From: Monoplex corrugatus
Taxonomy: Eukaryota > Mollusca > Gastropoda > Littorinimorpha > Ranellidae
Length of the DNA stretch: 64,000 nucleotides
Assembly: GCA_030674185.1 (NCBI GenBank)
Contig: CM060308.1
Span: forward strand, 29,511,004-29,575,003
Direction of reading: 5' to 3'
The notes under the pieces are model-generated. The model saw only the letters and a list, made by a program, of their open reading frames with translations. It had not been told where the DNA came from and did no database searches. Shown one piece after another: positions 28,001-39,187 of the stretch (position 1 is the stretch's first letter; every line of letters begins with the position of its first letter). Both the position numbers and the translations under genes were made by a program.

Positions 28001-31000
28001 GGGGGGGGGGGGGGTTGTAGGATGTGTTTCATACACTTACGCTTTTTCCTTACTTTGTTGTTCATGTCTTTATCGCAATATGCATATGTCAGCTAATAAC
28101 TGTGTATGCATGTTTGTATGTGTGTATGTGGGTGGGGCTGGGGTATAAATGAACATACACATTTAGTTGTATTGCTTTTTTTGACAATTTCTTCATGTGT
28201 GTGTTCTGTAATAAAGCAATTTAATATATTGTATTAACTCTTCCCTGTTCACAAATAAAAACAAAACTGAAGAAAAAATAATTTTTGCTATGACAAAAAT
28301 TAAGCTCACTCTCGTTTTATTTTTGTTCAAGTGCCATTCAATGACCCACCTACAGCTTCAGTGGCTGCTACAGGCAGATTTACAGCAGGCAATACAAATG
28401 CAGTCTGATAATTTTTGTTTTGGAAGGAGGCAATATATATATACTTCCTACTTGTTGCACCAAAGCTGGTTTACGTAAAACAAACCTTCCATTCCCGTCC
28501 CTGAGCATGGTCTCACGGTCTCAAACTAAGTCATATGTTCCAAGTTGACATATGATCAACTCATCAAGTGTCAGTACAACATGCAAGTCAGCTTCTTTTC
28601 ATATTCTCTTTCTTATGTATATCTTTTACTGTGGCTATAGCGTCAGTAATCACTCCCCACTTCCAACACATCACCTACCTCAAGAAAAGAGTAGGACTTT
28701 GGACATAGTATCCAGTACAAGGACTAATGTAAACACAAATCGTTTTCAATAAAAATGCTCAGTTAAAGACGTACCAGGCCCATCCAATTCTAAGGTGTCT
28801 GAAGATTTTTGCACGTGTTCTGAAAAAGAAACATCATTCAACCATACACTTATAAATAAAATCAAGCAATACACTACATTTTTTTAAAACTCACCTTAAA
28901 TCGGTTTAATGCAAAGTGTTTTGCATGAATGACACAGTGCACTATGCCAGTGTGTGACTGTCAGTGTTTGAAATCGTACATTATGTCAGTGTGTGTCTCT
29001 TACAGTACTTCTTGGCAAATAGTGCACTTCTTCATAGTCTGCACTAAAAAATATGAACAGGCAAAGGAGGTTCTATGACTATAAACTTGTAGGGATTGAG
29101 ATGATTGAAACCTCACTATTCTGCATTCTAAAGGCAGCATTACTGATGGTGTTGTCCCTTAATAGTTAATAATGTACCTTCTCAGCTCAACAGAATATTT
29201 GTAGGCAGCCTCTTTTTTCAATCAAGAAACCTTGCTATAAAATAACATCAATAATCATTTCTATTCATTCACGACTGGTTGTTTTGATGAATGTTCAAAC
29301 TCATCATTAGATCGAGTATTTTCCATGTAACAGACATCACCAAGACAGGAAAGGTCCCACACCAACACCCACCAAAACAAAAATTATTATACTGTACCAA
29401 CATTTCCCCCTGAATGCTTCATAACATAGAACAGTAAATCTAAATCAACATATGTCTGGCATCAACCAACCAAGTAAAATGAAGTCAGCAAAAAAGTCAA
29501 CATGATGTAAGCAATACAATAAGTTTTTTTTTAAAAGTTATTCACTTGTGAGCTTTTCTACTTTCTGACATTTCTTATTTTTAAAAAGATTTAGCATTTG
29601 ACTTTGCCAGATCCAAATTTGGCTGGTATTTCATTATAAATAACACAATATCTCTGATATTACACCAATATATTAGTGACATCTGGAAATTATAGAAAAG
29701 AAATGAAAGTAGTCGTTCATTTTTCATGAAAAACATCAAAGTACATGAATTTATGTGTTGCTTATGAAATTTTTTCTATTACTGTTACGATTGTTTTCTA
29801 TAAAAATGTATCTAACTAGCACAATACGAGGGTACTTTCCAGTAGAATGAGACCAACAAACTGATACGTCAAAGACTCACTGGCAAAAAAAATGATTCAT
29901 TCCATCTGTTCGAAGTATTCACCTCCTGCTGCCACACTTCTGCATTCGCTCGATCCACTGTGGAAATGCCGCTCTGTAGGCTTCTTTGGGTACATGTGAC
30001 CGACACTGGAAAACCGCCGTTCCCAAGGCTGCTCGGCTCTTGAAACTTCCTGCCAGTGATTTCTTCAGATGTGGAAACAGGTAAAAGTCACAGGGTGCAA
30101 GGTCTGGGGAGTAAGCAGGGTGTGGCAAAGTATGGATGTTCTCGGTTGCAAGGTATTCTCGGAGGAGCCTCGACTTGTGAGCACGTGCGTTATCATGAAG
30201 AATCTCGATTCTTTTTATGCCTGCAGTTGGTTGGGAAGTTGCATAAAACTTCTTGATGTCAGACAGTACTGAGTCTCTGTAGCACTTTCCAGTGATGGTC
30301 TCTCCTTCTTTGCATAGTTTCTGTAGCACGATCCCTTTTGTTGAAAAAAGAACGTGTATAACACTTTCTTTTGAGAACACTGACGACGAGCAATTTGAGG
30401 AGGAATCCCACCTTTAGGAATCCAGGCCTTGTTCTGTGACTTTCTCCCAGGTTCATACATGTACACCCAGGTTCCGTCACCTGTCACAATTTCATCCAGC
30501 CGCTTAGTGCTGCAGTTCTTGTAAATTTTCAGCATATCTTGGCAGAAATGTAACCTACCGTCCTTATTTTCTGGCATCAAAAAATGAGGGATCCATCTTG
30601 ATGACACCTTCCTTTAGCCAAGCTGATTTCTTAGGGTCCTCGATGCAGTCGACGAATGAATGTAGAGACAATCAGCAATGTCTTCAAGGCTGACTCTTGA
30701 ATCAGCCTCAACCACTGCCTTCACACTAGCTATTGACTTTTCATTGCACTTTTTGCTTTTTCGCATTTTCCCCCTGTTGTCTTCAGTGCTGGCCTGGCCA
30801 CTTGCAAAATGTTTAACCAATATGAACACAGTTGCTTTCAAAGGAGCAGAAGGTTGTCCCAAAGCTCTCATGTCCGCAAGTATTTCGGATGCATTCTTTC
30901 CGAGGGTGACACATACCTTGATGTAGCTGCGATAATCTGCTGTTGAAAAATCCATTTTCTTTGCCATTTTTCAAATCAGTGTCTGACAGGGCCTTGACAT

Positions 31001-34000
31001 ACACTGTCAGAACCTTAAGATGGATCAAAGATGAATAACGAAATCTGGCACAGAATTACATCATAGACTGACGTTTTCTGTGATTTATTTTTCCATTTTC
31101 TGTAAATGCATTTTCAAGCTATACAGACGTGGTCTCATTCTACTGGAAATTACCCTCGCACAGTCTGGAAAATAGTATATATACTATAGGTTGCAAAAAA
31201 GGACCAAGTTTTGTTGACACACCTCTGTTTTCTGATTTGTGAAGAGAAAATGGCTTTGACCGTTCATCAATTTTTATCACAAATTTATCCCACTGTTTGC
31301 TTTGGACAGATTATTTGAAGTAGAACTTTGCAAGCTACTACAGCATATTAATCTCTCTTAGTATAATTTATATACTGATTACTTGCATCATGAAGCTGAA
31401 ATCATGTATATAAGAAAGAATGTATCCATCTGCAGGGAGTTAGGATTGTTAAATAAATGTAACATTCCCTAACTACTTTCATTGTAATGAATTTTATTTC
31501 TATTTCGAAGTTTTTCTTCAGAGTTTTAATGACAATAAAAAAAATGTTAGCATTTATGTTGCATCACAGCTAAATTTCAATAAATCCAGACAATTAGGGA
31601 AATTGTTGATCCTGGATTGTATAGATCTGTGGTCAGTACTAACCCTTTTATTACTTGACAATTCACAGGTTTTTGCCAACTGCAATTTGTTGTTATTGCA
31701 GGGATTACAAATCATAAGGGGAAAAAAATCTAACCAACCAACCAAACAAAAAAATTAGTTGCAGTACTAGTGTAACTGAGATGAAGTGACAGCGGTTGAA
31801 ATCATGTCTTAATGCAGAGTTTTGGTTTATCACTATCAGAAGAAAACAACTACTTAATTCATAAACCAAGACAGGCACACATTACGATTCAGACCACATG
31901 CTGCTGACTGCAAAAATAAGATCAAAAGCATACACGCAAAACAGGGCAAAGCAACAAATCAAATTTGATATCTACACAAATTCAAAGATCAAGAAACCAC
32001 TGCTGCTTTCCAATTGAAAGCATTATTTTTTACCCTACTGGAAGAACAGTCTTTAAAGAAAAATATCCAAACTATGGAAAGACATGAAATTATATCAAAC
32101 AAAAACTGCTGATGCAAAATTAGGCAGAAAAACCAGAAAGACACCAAACTGACCAAAATCATACAAAAGTGATGAAGTAATAAGACTGGCCTAAAAGAAA
32201 AGCCAAGCACGTAAAAACTATACAAGAAGAATACACGAAACTGAAAAGAGAAATACAAACCAAAGAAGGATAAGACAAGACAGTGTGGCTTGCATAAGAA
32301 CATGCTAAAATTGCTGATTGTAATATAGAAAAAAATTAAAAGTGATGTTCGAATAAATAATACAACTTTCTGTCTGTCTTCTTTCAAAAAAATTCAGACT
32401 GAAAAAAATTAATGAAACCTGTATATATATACCTTTATAAACTGACATTTGACAGTGTGGTACACAACTGAGCTGAATTTTTGTATCATCTGCATACCTA
32501 GCGATTTCTGTGTTCTACAAATAACAAATCTATATACTTAGAGAAAATGGATAGTCGGTGAGTTACTAGCAGGTTCATCAGCAGAAATGGGCACAGCAGC
32601 TTTGTCAATTGTCAGCAATTGTACTTGTAATAACGTAGCAAAAATATTTCATTAACAATAACTTGGGGGGGGGGGGGGGGGGTAATATGATGATACAATA
32701 TTACAACTGTAAACTACGTACCCAACAAGCACCTTGAGCACAATCCTAGAGTCTTTGCTGACCTGCAAAATAAATAATAACATGATTGAACATTTTCAAA
32801 ACAAATAATAAAATTTTAAAAATCAGAACCTTGTTCCTCATTTCAAGTATTGGAATTCATGTTACTGTATAGGGTCTGCATAAACTATGACAGAATGTAT
32901 AATTACAAATATTCTTAGTAATATTAGTTTGTGTACATCCACACATACACATGCAAAAATGTGTATTTTTGTGTATGTTTGCACATGTGCAAGCATGGAA
33001 AACTATGAAGGCTAAATACCTTTTAGAAAAATCAGTCCCTAAAATAAATTATTTTTGATTTGCTACAATGTCATTCAGCAGAAAATCAAAATAAATCCCA
33101 GACAGCAACTACACCCTGAGTCACATCACAGCGCATCACTGTCAAACTCAAAATGACTGAGGATTTTGTAGCCTAGATATATTTGCAGTGAGACAAGCTT
33201 ATGGCCTGGCTAGCTGCCTAGGAACTTACTGATTAGATGAAAACTAAACTAAGAATACAGTTTCAACTCCCCCCCCCCCCCCCCAATAGCCTATATAAAA
33301 ATTAAACTTGCACAGTACATCTATGATCTATATTATGCCTGGTTGTTCATTTTACTTAGCATTTAACACAAATTACAGTCACATGAACACTCAAAGTGTG
33401 ACATTTTTCTTAAAAGCTAACAGTAGTTAGGCCTAACGTATTTTAATGGGCCTAATGATTTTCCAAACCATAGGCCTACAGGCTTACCTTTATTAGTACT
33501 ATCATAAACATATCACCGACATATATACACAGCCAAAAAAATTTTTTTTTAAATGTGTTCACCCTGTCATTTTGTGCAGTGAGGGTATGCCATATGACAG
33601 GTAGTAGTTGTATACTGATGTTACCTAGTTCAGTAATTGTACAGTGATGTTACCTACTTTGTGCCACATCATATGTGTAATGCGAACATATGAACAAGTT
33701 AACAAGCTTGTGTCTGAGAGGCAGAAATGGAAACTGAGTATATCAATTAAAGTAAGTAAAGTTATACTCTTTTTTGTGAAGTTTATGGCTATGACTGTAA
33801 ATGAGTTGACAATCATGAAATCAGGTGATCAGCCAAGTTGGTAGTCCACAACTGCTCAAGAGCTTTAGGCCAAAATTCACACTCAATTTGCTTCAAAAAC
33901 TTTTAAACTACACAATACAGTTACAATGAACTTGTACTTCGTCACTACAATACTATTTTAAACATTGTAAAAAGTTTCGAATTTCTGCGTTGTAGAGACC

Positions 34001-34591
34001 TACGCTACTTTTACTGTGATCTAGAACTGATAGACTGACCACTAATTCAACGAATGATGCGATAAGATCGGAACGTTTTCTTTTCTTTTTTTCTTTTTCC
34101 TTTCTTTTTTTCTGTGCAACTCAACGTAAAACCAAATACTCTAAAGCTTTGACGAAAGGATGGAAGAACGGAGGCCCCTTTGTGCTGGCGAAACAGTTCA
34201 TGCGTCAGCTACAAAAACGATTTTTTTTCACTTGCGTGACGTGATCTGACAAGTAACGTCTGACGTCGTTATTTTCAGTCGGAACAATCTCAACATTCAG
34301 CTCGTCAACGTTTCCACCTTGACATTAAAACTGACGACCTGAAATGGTGAAATCTGACTGCGATACCAAGCCTGCTAATCCATCGGACTTTCAACTGCTG
34401 CTCAGGCAATACAAACGCAAAGCCCGATGCCATCTTGGAATGGATGGGTTGGTCCGACCGATCCAAGAGAGGACCCTACCTTGCCGACAACCGTCCGTTA
34501 ACAAAGCAACAAAACTGATGTATTTTGCCAGTACTTACCCCCAAAATTCGCAGGAGAACCGTGAAGCTTCACTGCTTTTAGAATCTTCCAT
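18899..34591 (-). CDS. ZFAND3: ZFAND3-like A20/AN1 zinc-finger protein, complete six-exon gene
   Basis: Six exons joined at GT/AG introns (34591-34539, 32762-32722, 28819-28775, 25436-24902, 19915-19785, 19050-18899) give 957 nt and a 318-residue protein with every phase consistent. Residues 11-29 form an A20-type finger ([14 protein letters not shown]), 47-224 are a Ser/Pro/Thr-rich acidic linker, and 249-284 form an AN1 finger with ligands C249, C252, C266, C268, C273, H276, H282 and C284. The tail keeps the MVK-R-G-S pattern of ZFAND3. Known members have the same order, A20 at the N-terminus and AN1 near the C-terminus; human ZFAND3 is about 227 residues, so the linker here is long. Members are linked to ubiquitin/stress biology and nuclear regulation; the role here is inferred. 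An in-frame TAG two codons before the ATG supports the start. Oddity: the expected first A20 Cys is F12. Confidence 0.93.
19785..19915 (-). CDS. ZFAND3: ZFAND3-like exon 5 (first half of AN1 finger)
   Basis: A 131-nt exon with acceptor ttttgattgctcag and donor gtaagtta. It encodes residues 225-268, with a basic patch (KQKNKKR) followed by C-x2-C and C-x-C of the AN1 finger (RCFKC, RCRC). The intron side of the acceptor is occupied almost at once by a roughly 57-bp tandem array. Confidence 0.95.
19921..20550. repeat. 57-62-bp minisatellite in intron 4, next to the exon 5 acceptor
   Basis: Ten full units and a partial one (caatcaaaatacacatttgt, ctgaaaaacatcgtcaatt, A11-14, ggcaa). Unit length varies with the A run. 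In the sense of the gene each unit has a long T tract followed by gacgatgtttttcag, a good 3' splice site. The array starts 5 bp before exon 5. Confidence 0.93.
20925..21308. repeat. 38-bp minisatellite, ten units (intron 4)
   Basis: The unit is cagtagatactgtggtgatc then cattacattttcacaaca. Each junction contains the perfect inverted repeat cacagta-ga-tactgtg. Units differ at only a few positions, which implies recent expansion or homogenisation. Confidence 0.93.
21310..23094. other. Intron 4 sequence, unique
   Basis: Lies between exons 4 and 5 of the ZFAND3-like gene; no repeat family or coding recognised. Confidence 0.5.
23095..23420 (+). mobile_element. SINE family B copy (intron 4 of the ZFAND3-like gene)
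   Basis: The tRNA-like head carries B box gggttcgatcc at about 23149, followed by ggtggataaagggtggagat, ctggctggcttctggaaaca and tgcagactgcacag. It aligns with 61318-61655 along most of its length. Confidence 0.75.
23421..24901. other. Intron 4 sequence, upstream part
   Basis: 23760-24200 has long open frames on the minus strand with no homology I can name. It could be old element sequence; no splice sites tie it to the gene. Confidence 0.4.
24902..25436 (-). CDS. ZFAND3: ZFAND3-like exon 4 (long Ser/Pro-rich linker)
   Basis: A 535-nt exon open throughout, between acceptor tttgtgtgtgcag and donor gtaaagtg. It encodes residues 47-224, rich in Ser, Pro, Thr, Asp and Glu with no predicted fold, so probably disordered. 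It accounts for the greater length relative to the human protein. The apparent ATG just upstream (25446) lies in the intron and is not the start. Confidence 0.92.
25550..25790 (+). mobile_element. SINE family D copy, truncated (intron 3)
   Basis: Head ggaggtttgaatcccc, then cagctcctactcagagctga and ccacaaagctgagtctcatc, matching family D. It abuts LINE debris at 25815. Confidence 0.65.
25815..27235 (-). mobile_element. Degenerate LINE debris in intron 3 of the ZFAND3-like gene
   Basis: The minus strand holds at least two overlapping LINE remnants. One has [16 protein letters not shown] near 26200-26150 and a decayed [11 protein letters not shown] block near 26560. The other has [19 protein letters not shown] near 26990-26930. 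Both LADN and FADN are decayed forms of reverse transcriptase motif C. The coding is full of stops. Confidence 0.6.
27240..28774. other. Intron 3 sequence
   Basis: Contains short CA tracts and a G20-21 run at about 27994-28014. Nothing else recognised. Confidence 0.5.
28775..28819 (-). CDS. ZFAND3: ZFAND3-like exon 3 (linker)
   Basis: A 45-nt exon between acceptor tttctttttcag and donor gtacgtct. It encodes [15 protein letters not shown] in the frame set by exon 2 and leaves one base for the next codon. It resembles the polar stretch just after the A20 finger in ZFAND3. Confidence 0.88.
29827..31158 (-). mobile_element. mariner transposon (DD34D) in intron 2 of the ZFAND3-like gene
   Basis: A 1,332-bp element with 29-bp terminal inverted repeats at 29827-29855 and 31130-31158 that differ at one base (ends CGAGGGTA...GAGACCA). 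The left flank is TA, the expected mariner target; the right flank is CA, a likely decayed TA. The body holds one transposase in the same orientation as the host gene. Tc1/mariner elements move by cut-and-paste into TA sites. The matching ends suggest a moderately young copy. Confidence 0.92.
29919..30967 (-). pseudogene. mariner transposase, disrupted
   Basis: Starts [18 protein letters not shown] (helix-turn-helix region). An in-frame TAA interrupts at 30616-30614 after RTLRNQLG; the same frame resumes at [10 protein letters not shown] frameshift follows near 30350-30375, after SQKKVLYT. Catalytic signatures remain: [13 protein letters not shown] (first Asp), ILHDNARAH (second) and [16 protein letters not shown] (third), with 34 residues between the second and third Asp, the mariner DD34D spacing. 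One stop plus one frameshift make it non-functional as read; sequencing error at either point cannot be excluded. Confidence 0.9.
31160..32721. other. Intron 2 sequence upstream of the mariner
   Basis: AT-rich; a G18 run near 32665-32682 lies about 40 bp from exon 2. No element recognised. Confidence 0.5.
32722..32762 (-). CDS. ZFAND3: ZFAND3-like exon 2 (second half of A20 finger)
   Basis: A 41-nt micro-exon between acceptor ttattttgcag and donor gtacgtag. Joined to exon 1 it gives [14 protein letters not shown], containing the C-x2-C pair of the A20 finger. The phase is two bases in, one base out. Confidence 0.92.
32763..34538. other. Intron 1 sequence
   Basis: AT-rich, with a C15 run near 33270. 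The last 500 bp are more CpG-rich and include tgacgtcg, close to a CRE motif, which may belong to the promoter region. Confidence 0.4.
34539..34591 (-). CDS. ZFAND3: ZFAND3-like exon 1 (start codon, first half of A20 finger)
   Basis: Encodes residues 1-17 plus two bases of codon 18 ([17 protein letters not shown]). The donor is gtaagtac. The A20 finger of this family reads C-P-C-G-F-W-G; here it is F-S-C-E-F-W-G, so the first ligand is lost by a TGC-to-TTC-type change. TAG lies in frame two codons upstream. The flanks are relatively CpG-rich, as at a promoter, but no clear TATA box was identified. Confidence 0.9.
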
Positions 34592-35062
34592 AAACTAATA
34601 TTTAAGAATGTGAAAGCCAGAATTTCAATGGAAACCAGCGATCTTTAGAGGTGTCTTCTGCTGGAAGGAGTGACAGCAACACAGCTGTGTTGGGCTAGTT
34701 GTTCTCTCCAGAACGAGGCTGTATAAAACTGTATCCGGGTTAAAAAGTTAAAATCTCGTTCAGCAACCTACTTTCAGTCTGGGAAATGCCAAACACTGTA
34801 CTCACGACTTCGTGGTGGGGCGAATATTCCCGGTCCAGCAAACGGGTCCAGGTGGCGAATGGCGGTTTCATAATCTTTTTTCTTTTTTCATGCGTTCCTA
34901 TTTTCCTTTTGAATTTATTCATTCCGAGCGCTATAGACGAAAATGAAACTGAAACTCAGATGCGTGTATGCGCACAATGCACGGGCCGTAGGGCCTGTAA
35001 GTAGTTCTGCAAGACTTCATACGCTATTCATTGGGCGTGCAGGCTGTAATCTGTTTTTGTTG

Positions 35063-35490
35063 CTTAAAGCCCAGCCGACTGCGTAGAGCCATATCAGGGC
35101 TTTAATCGTTTCAAAACGCACAATACTTCAACATTGTTATTGTTATTTCTGTCCAAAGCCCAGCCAACCGCGTAGAGCCACATCAGGGTTATAAACATTT
35201 CAAAACGTAGGCCTACACAATACTCCAGCAGGGAGAAAAAGTACACATATCAATGCATTTGCCCACATAATCTAACGAAATGCCCCTGGCATTGATCATT
35301 CTGTCCAATTTATCGCATTTAAAAGATATACCTGAACACAAATTTAAACATAACCAAGCACACTAAAAACGTAGATAAAATCGGGCCGAAATTACCTAAA
35401 ATTGCATCTGCATATCTCATTTCCCGAGAGCGAAAAATGCACTTAATGTATGTACCCGATTATCAATCCTAAGAGAAAGTATTAAGACTT
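35063..35490 (-). mobile_element. Second copy of the tRNA-Ser SINE, headless, with a duplicated 3' end
   Basis: Aligns through its length with 6965-7345. The 3' end motif (agccatatcagggc...) occurs twice, at 35063-35120 and 35155-35200, as if a second copy inserted into or tandemly duplicated the tail. Each is bounded by an A/T or GTT-rich tail. Confidence 0.65.
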
Positions 35491-35649
35491 TAGTGAACAC
35501 ATACAGATGAACGGACCAGCAAGGCAGAAATCGATAGGAAGAAACGACAGAAAACAAAGGAACAAGGCAGAAACAAAGGGACCTACAGAAAAGAGGGAAT
35601 TTGAAATACAGAATTTCCAGAACGAGGGGATACTCTTTGTACTGAGATA

Positions 35650-35966
35650 TCTCCTGGCATCCCCACTGGAGAGGCGTGCATGCTGGGTGTTTTCATGTTT
35701 CTCTAAGCTACCGAACAACGACATGACTTTTGATAATAGACCTAATGGTTGAATTTATAAAGCGGCGTGAACGGTCCATATCGTAAGCATGCTCATTGTG
35801 CTTTACGGGAATGGAACATTATTAAACTCTCAACAGATAACAACAAACATTTAACAAAACATGAATGGAAGTACAGTGTTAAAGACGGCCAAAATGATAT
35901 GAAATGAGTACAAATATTCACAGTCACACAAAGAATGCGCATTTGCATTCGTGCTAGCGCGCGCAC

Positions 35967-36009
<43 letters not shown>

Positions 36010-36290
36010 TGCACACACACGCACGCACGCACACACACACACACAGAGTACATTCGTCCTGCTAGGCTTGTGACTCTTAACTCAGGTTGTCATCCTCTGT
36101 GTCTCATCTATGCTTACTTACAGGATCTGTAATGTTCTTTGTACATGTACAAACGAAGAGGATTTAGGCACCAACAGGTCTGTACACATGTTGACCAAGG
36201 AGGTCGGGCAGTACCCAGACAAGATCAAATCCAGACCTTCCGATTGGAAGCCTAATGTTTTACCCACTTGACCATCGTATCCATCAGGAT
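35650..36290 (-). mobile_element. SINE family B copy split by an insertion
   Basis: 35650-35750 matches the 3' half and 36130-36290 the 5' half of the family, both on the minus strand. About 380 bp of other sequence, including a CA microsatellite (35966-36048), separates them. Confidence 0.55.
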
Positions 36291-36371
36291 GGCGGGTGGC
36301 CTTCGGATACAGTGATTAGCAGCCAAGGAAGCTAGGCCTGACTAGACAGATAAGCAGTCTTGAACTGACTG

Positions 36372-36530
36372 ACGACGGTTCTATCATAGGAAAACAGGTA
36401 GACTTGAACATTAGACTTACACTTCAGTGTCTTGTCACGCAACCATTCCACGATGGTTCTATCACAGGAAAACAGGTAGACTTGAACATTAGATCTACAC
36501 TTCAGTGTCTTATCACGCAACCATTCCACC
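36372..36530. repeat. 79-bp tandem duplication
   Basis: cgacggttctatcataggaa at 36372 repeats at 36451 (cgatggttctatcacaggaa) with few differences through the whole unit. Confidence 0.85.
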
Positions 36531-36579
36531 AACGGCAAGCTATTGAGTGAGTGCATCAAAGCAACGAGTAAACTTGGCA

Positions 36580-36960
36580 CACATGGCTAGGTCATGTAAT
36601 AGCCACCGGAGTATGCACATGGACCAGGGTTTGAATACGGGGATTTCATCTCGTCCTTCCTCGCCCCCGGTCTTATATCCACCGACGCTTGCTGATCAGT
36701 GTAGTTGCTTTTCACCCTTCCCTCACCGACCACTCCAAAGCTGGACAATATGTCAAGCAATAGCCATCGCTCGACATGCACATATGACTGGCCAGGGTTA
36801 AAAACCTGCATACTCTTTTTCCCTACTCTTACCTCATATCAATCAAAGCATGCTGTCAACACATACCCCCCCCCCCCCTCTATTCAACAGATGGATAAAC
36901 ATACCATGTAAAAGCCACCTATGTACATAAGAAGACCAATACTTAGGTTTCATCCAACCT
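36580..36960 (+). repeat. Tandem repeat, three diverged units of about 170 bp
   Basis: aatagccaccggagtatgca, aatagccatcgctcgacatgc and aaagccacctatgtacataa each start a unit, followed by a gggttnaat-type stretch and ctcatctcg-like pyrimidine sequence. A C11 run lies at 36867-36877. It may be a tRNA-like repeat. Confidence 0.45.
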
Positions 36961-37199
36961 CCTCACCCTTGTTCGTTTTCCTCCCAGAGCCTGCTTTCCT
37001 TTTACAATGTGAAGACCGATGTACACAGCAAAGCAACAGATTAATTATGTCTATTTCCCCGATTGGTTATTTATCACAAACTGTTATCACTGTACATACG
37101 CACGTGTACTCAATACAAACAGTTATAGAAATTGGCTGAAGATCCCAAGTTCTTTGTTCAAGAAAGTATTATAACCGAGAAACATTCAGTCCCTACTTC

Positions 37200-38270
37200 A
37201 GTGTACAGCAGATCACTGTAGTTGCGGGTTGAGACCTTTAGTCGAGTTCTGTTGGGGAGCCTTCCTCATGGCCGAGGTCCCAGCCAGATGTTTATGAATA
37301 TGGATTTTGTTCTTGCTTAGTGTAGCACTTTGTTTCTAGCCAAGCTTCCTTAGCTTCATTGCACTTATTCCTGATTTCCTTATCTATCTTTTTGTATTCT
37401 TCCTATTTTCTCTTTACCTTCCTACGTTTACAGTCAAGTCTAAAATTTCTTTTGTCATCCAGTTCTTCGTTGTTTTTCTCTCGGTTCTAGGGATTTCTTC
37501 ACAAGCTTCACTTAATGCGTTTTTCAAATTTGTCTTTTGTTCCTCACAGTCCCTAATATTTTCAAGAGCATTGAACTTGTTTTGAACAGATATACTAAAT
37601 TTTGCACGAACTGATTCATCAGTTTTTAAGATTTATTAGTTTGATGTTATTTCTGGTTTGCTTTCTTCTCTTCAGTTTCAGCCTAAATTTTTCCATTACA
37701 GGATAATAGTCACTGTTGCAGTCTGCGCCTGGTAATGTTTTGCTGTCAGTGAAGAATTTCTAAAATCTTTTATTTATCAGGATGTGATTTGTTTGATTTC
37801 TTGGGCCGTCTCTTGGATTCAGCCATATCCATTTCACAGTTGTGTTTCTTGTCAGCTCTTCTCTTCGTATGCTGAACAACTCCCACTTTGCTTTTTCGTA
37901 GTTCCATCGTGGTTGTTGAAGTTGTTCCAAAGACTTTATTTATAACGTCGTTGGGTTGTTTTGATGTTGTGTCTTCACTGATGTTGAGGAGTACAAGATG
38001 CTAGTCACTTCAGCCTATTGCTCTACCACCTTTCTGCTGATCTTCTTTTGGGTGTGTATTGCTACAGAAAGTCAGGTCTAATGTTGCCGCTGTATGCCAA
38101 CGATGTGAGTAGAAAGGTGGGTCTGTGAGGTCGTTGACAAGAATCAGGTGGTTGTTATCTCGCGAGGATACAACTTCTTGTCCTAGCGCTGAATATGTGG
38201 AGTTACGAGTGCCAGTAGATGAACGCCCCCACCCCCTTTTCCCCTTCCCTGTCCACACTTTAAAAAAAAT
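37200..38270 (-). mobile_element. Degenerate LINE fragments (RTE-like plus a second endonuclease)
   Basis: 37340-37900 on the minus strand resembles the RTE-like element at 53-55 kb: a near match to its 54530-54730 stretch (attacaggataatagtcact, then ttctaaaatcttttatttatc) and the pre-RT region ending NWMTKEILDL. 38270-38000 encodes NDLTDPPFYSHRWHTAATLDLTF, a LINE endonuclease segment of a different family. Two insertions therefore abut here. Confidence 0.65.
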
Positions 38271-38299
38271 TTCTGCGCTGGTAAGGCATACACGAAAGC

Positions 38300-39187
38300 C
38301 AGAATAACAAAGAATTCAATCACCAGCTATGACAAAGCCCTGCGGCGATGGAGAAGTGGTGATGAGGATAGGCAGAGGATGCTACTGGGAGTCTTTAGCT
38401 TTGACTCTGCGTGTAGATGGTTGTGAGGTAATGGTTATCCATGACAGGCCTGAGGCAGATGTGGTGCTTGTTGCAACAGAGCAGCCCTATCCAGGGACAG
38501 CACTCACTCCCCAGATGGAGAAGGGGAAACAAATAAAACGCTTGATGAAAATGGGGAGGGGAAGGGAATAAAAGAAAATCTAAATGAAGCCTTCTAGTGC
38601 GCATCTGGCAGATAGTTGCGTCTGTCTGGTTATCCAGCTTTGGTGAAAAAGTGAAATCAAGAAACAAGGAAACAAAAGAAAGAAAACATCTCTAACCTTT
38701 TGCGCGTGGAATATCGATATCCTACTGGACAAAGAAGATAGAGATCATAACGACACAAATGAATATCACCGGGATGTTGGGTAACTATAAGATCGACATA
38801 GATACCAGGAGTTAGACTAGTTTCCATGCGAAACCCAGCTCGAGGAATTTGAAGGACGTTACACCTTCTACAATGTAGTGTGCAAATGATATTTCCCCAA
38901 ATGTCAGTAAAACAATCTCTGGAATATCCTTCTTCTTTCAGTGTCAAGATTACTGGGAAGGCACAGAAGCTGATAGCATTCTTGCAGATATCTACAGAAG
39001 TGGGGCAATATTCCTGGAGAAGTTGACAAGGTTGTACAAATCTTTATGGTAGAAAAACATTTTTTTTCAAGACTTTAAAGATCCACATGTACAAGAGAAA
39101 GGGCGATAAGACCATACGATAATTAATGTGGGATATTTGTTCTTCATGTAGGTAAAACAAAATGTGACTGCTGGATCTTGAGGGTAA
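38300..39187. other. Non-coding
   Basis: No conserved coding recognised; probably old transposon sequence between LINE debris and the long inverted repeat. Confidence 0.4.
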
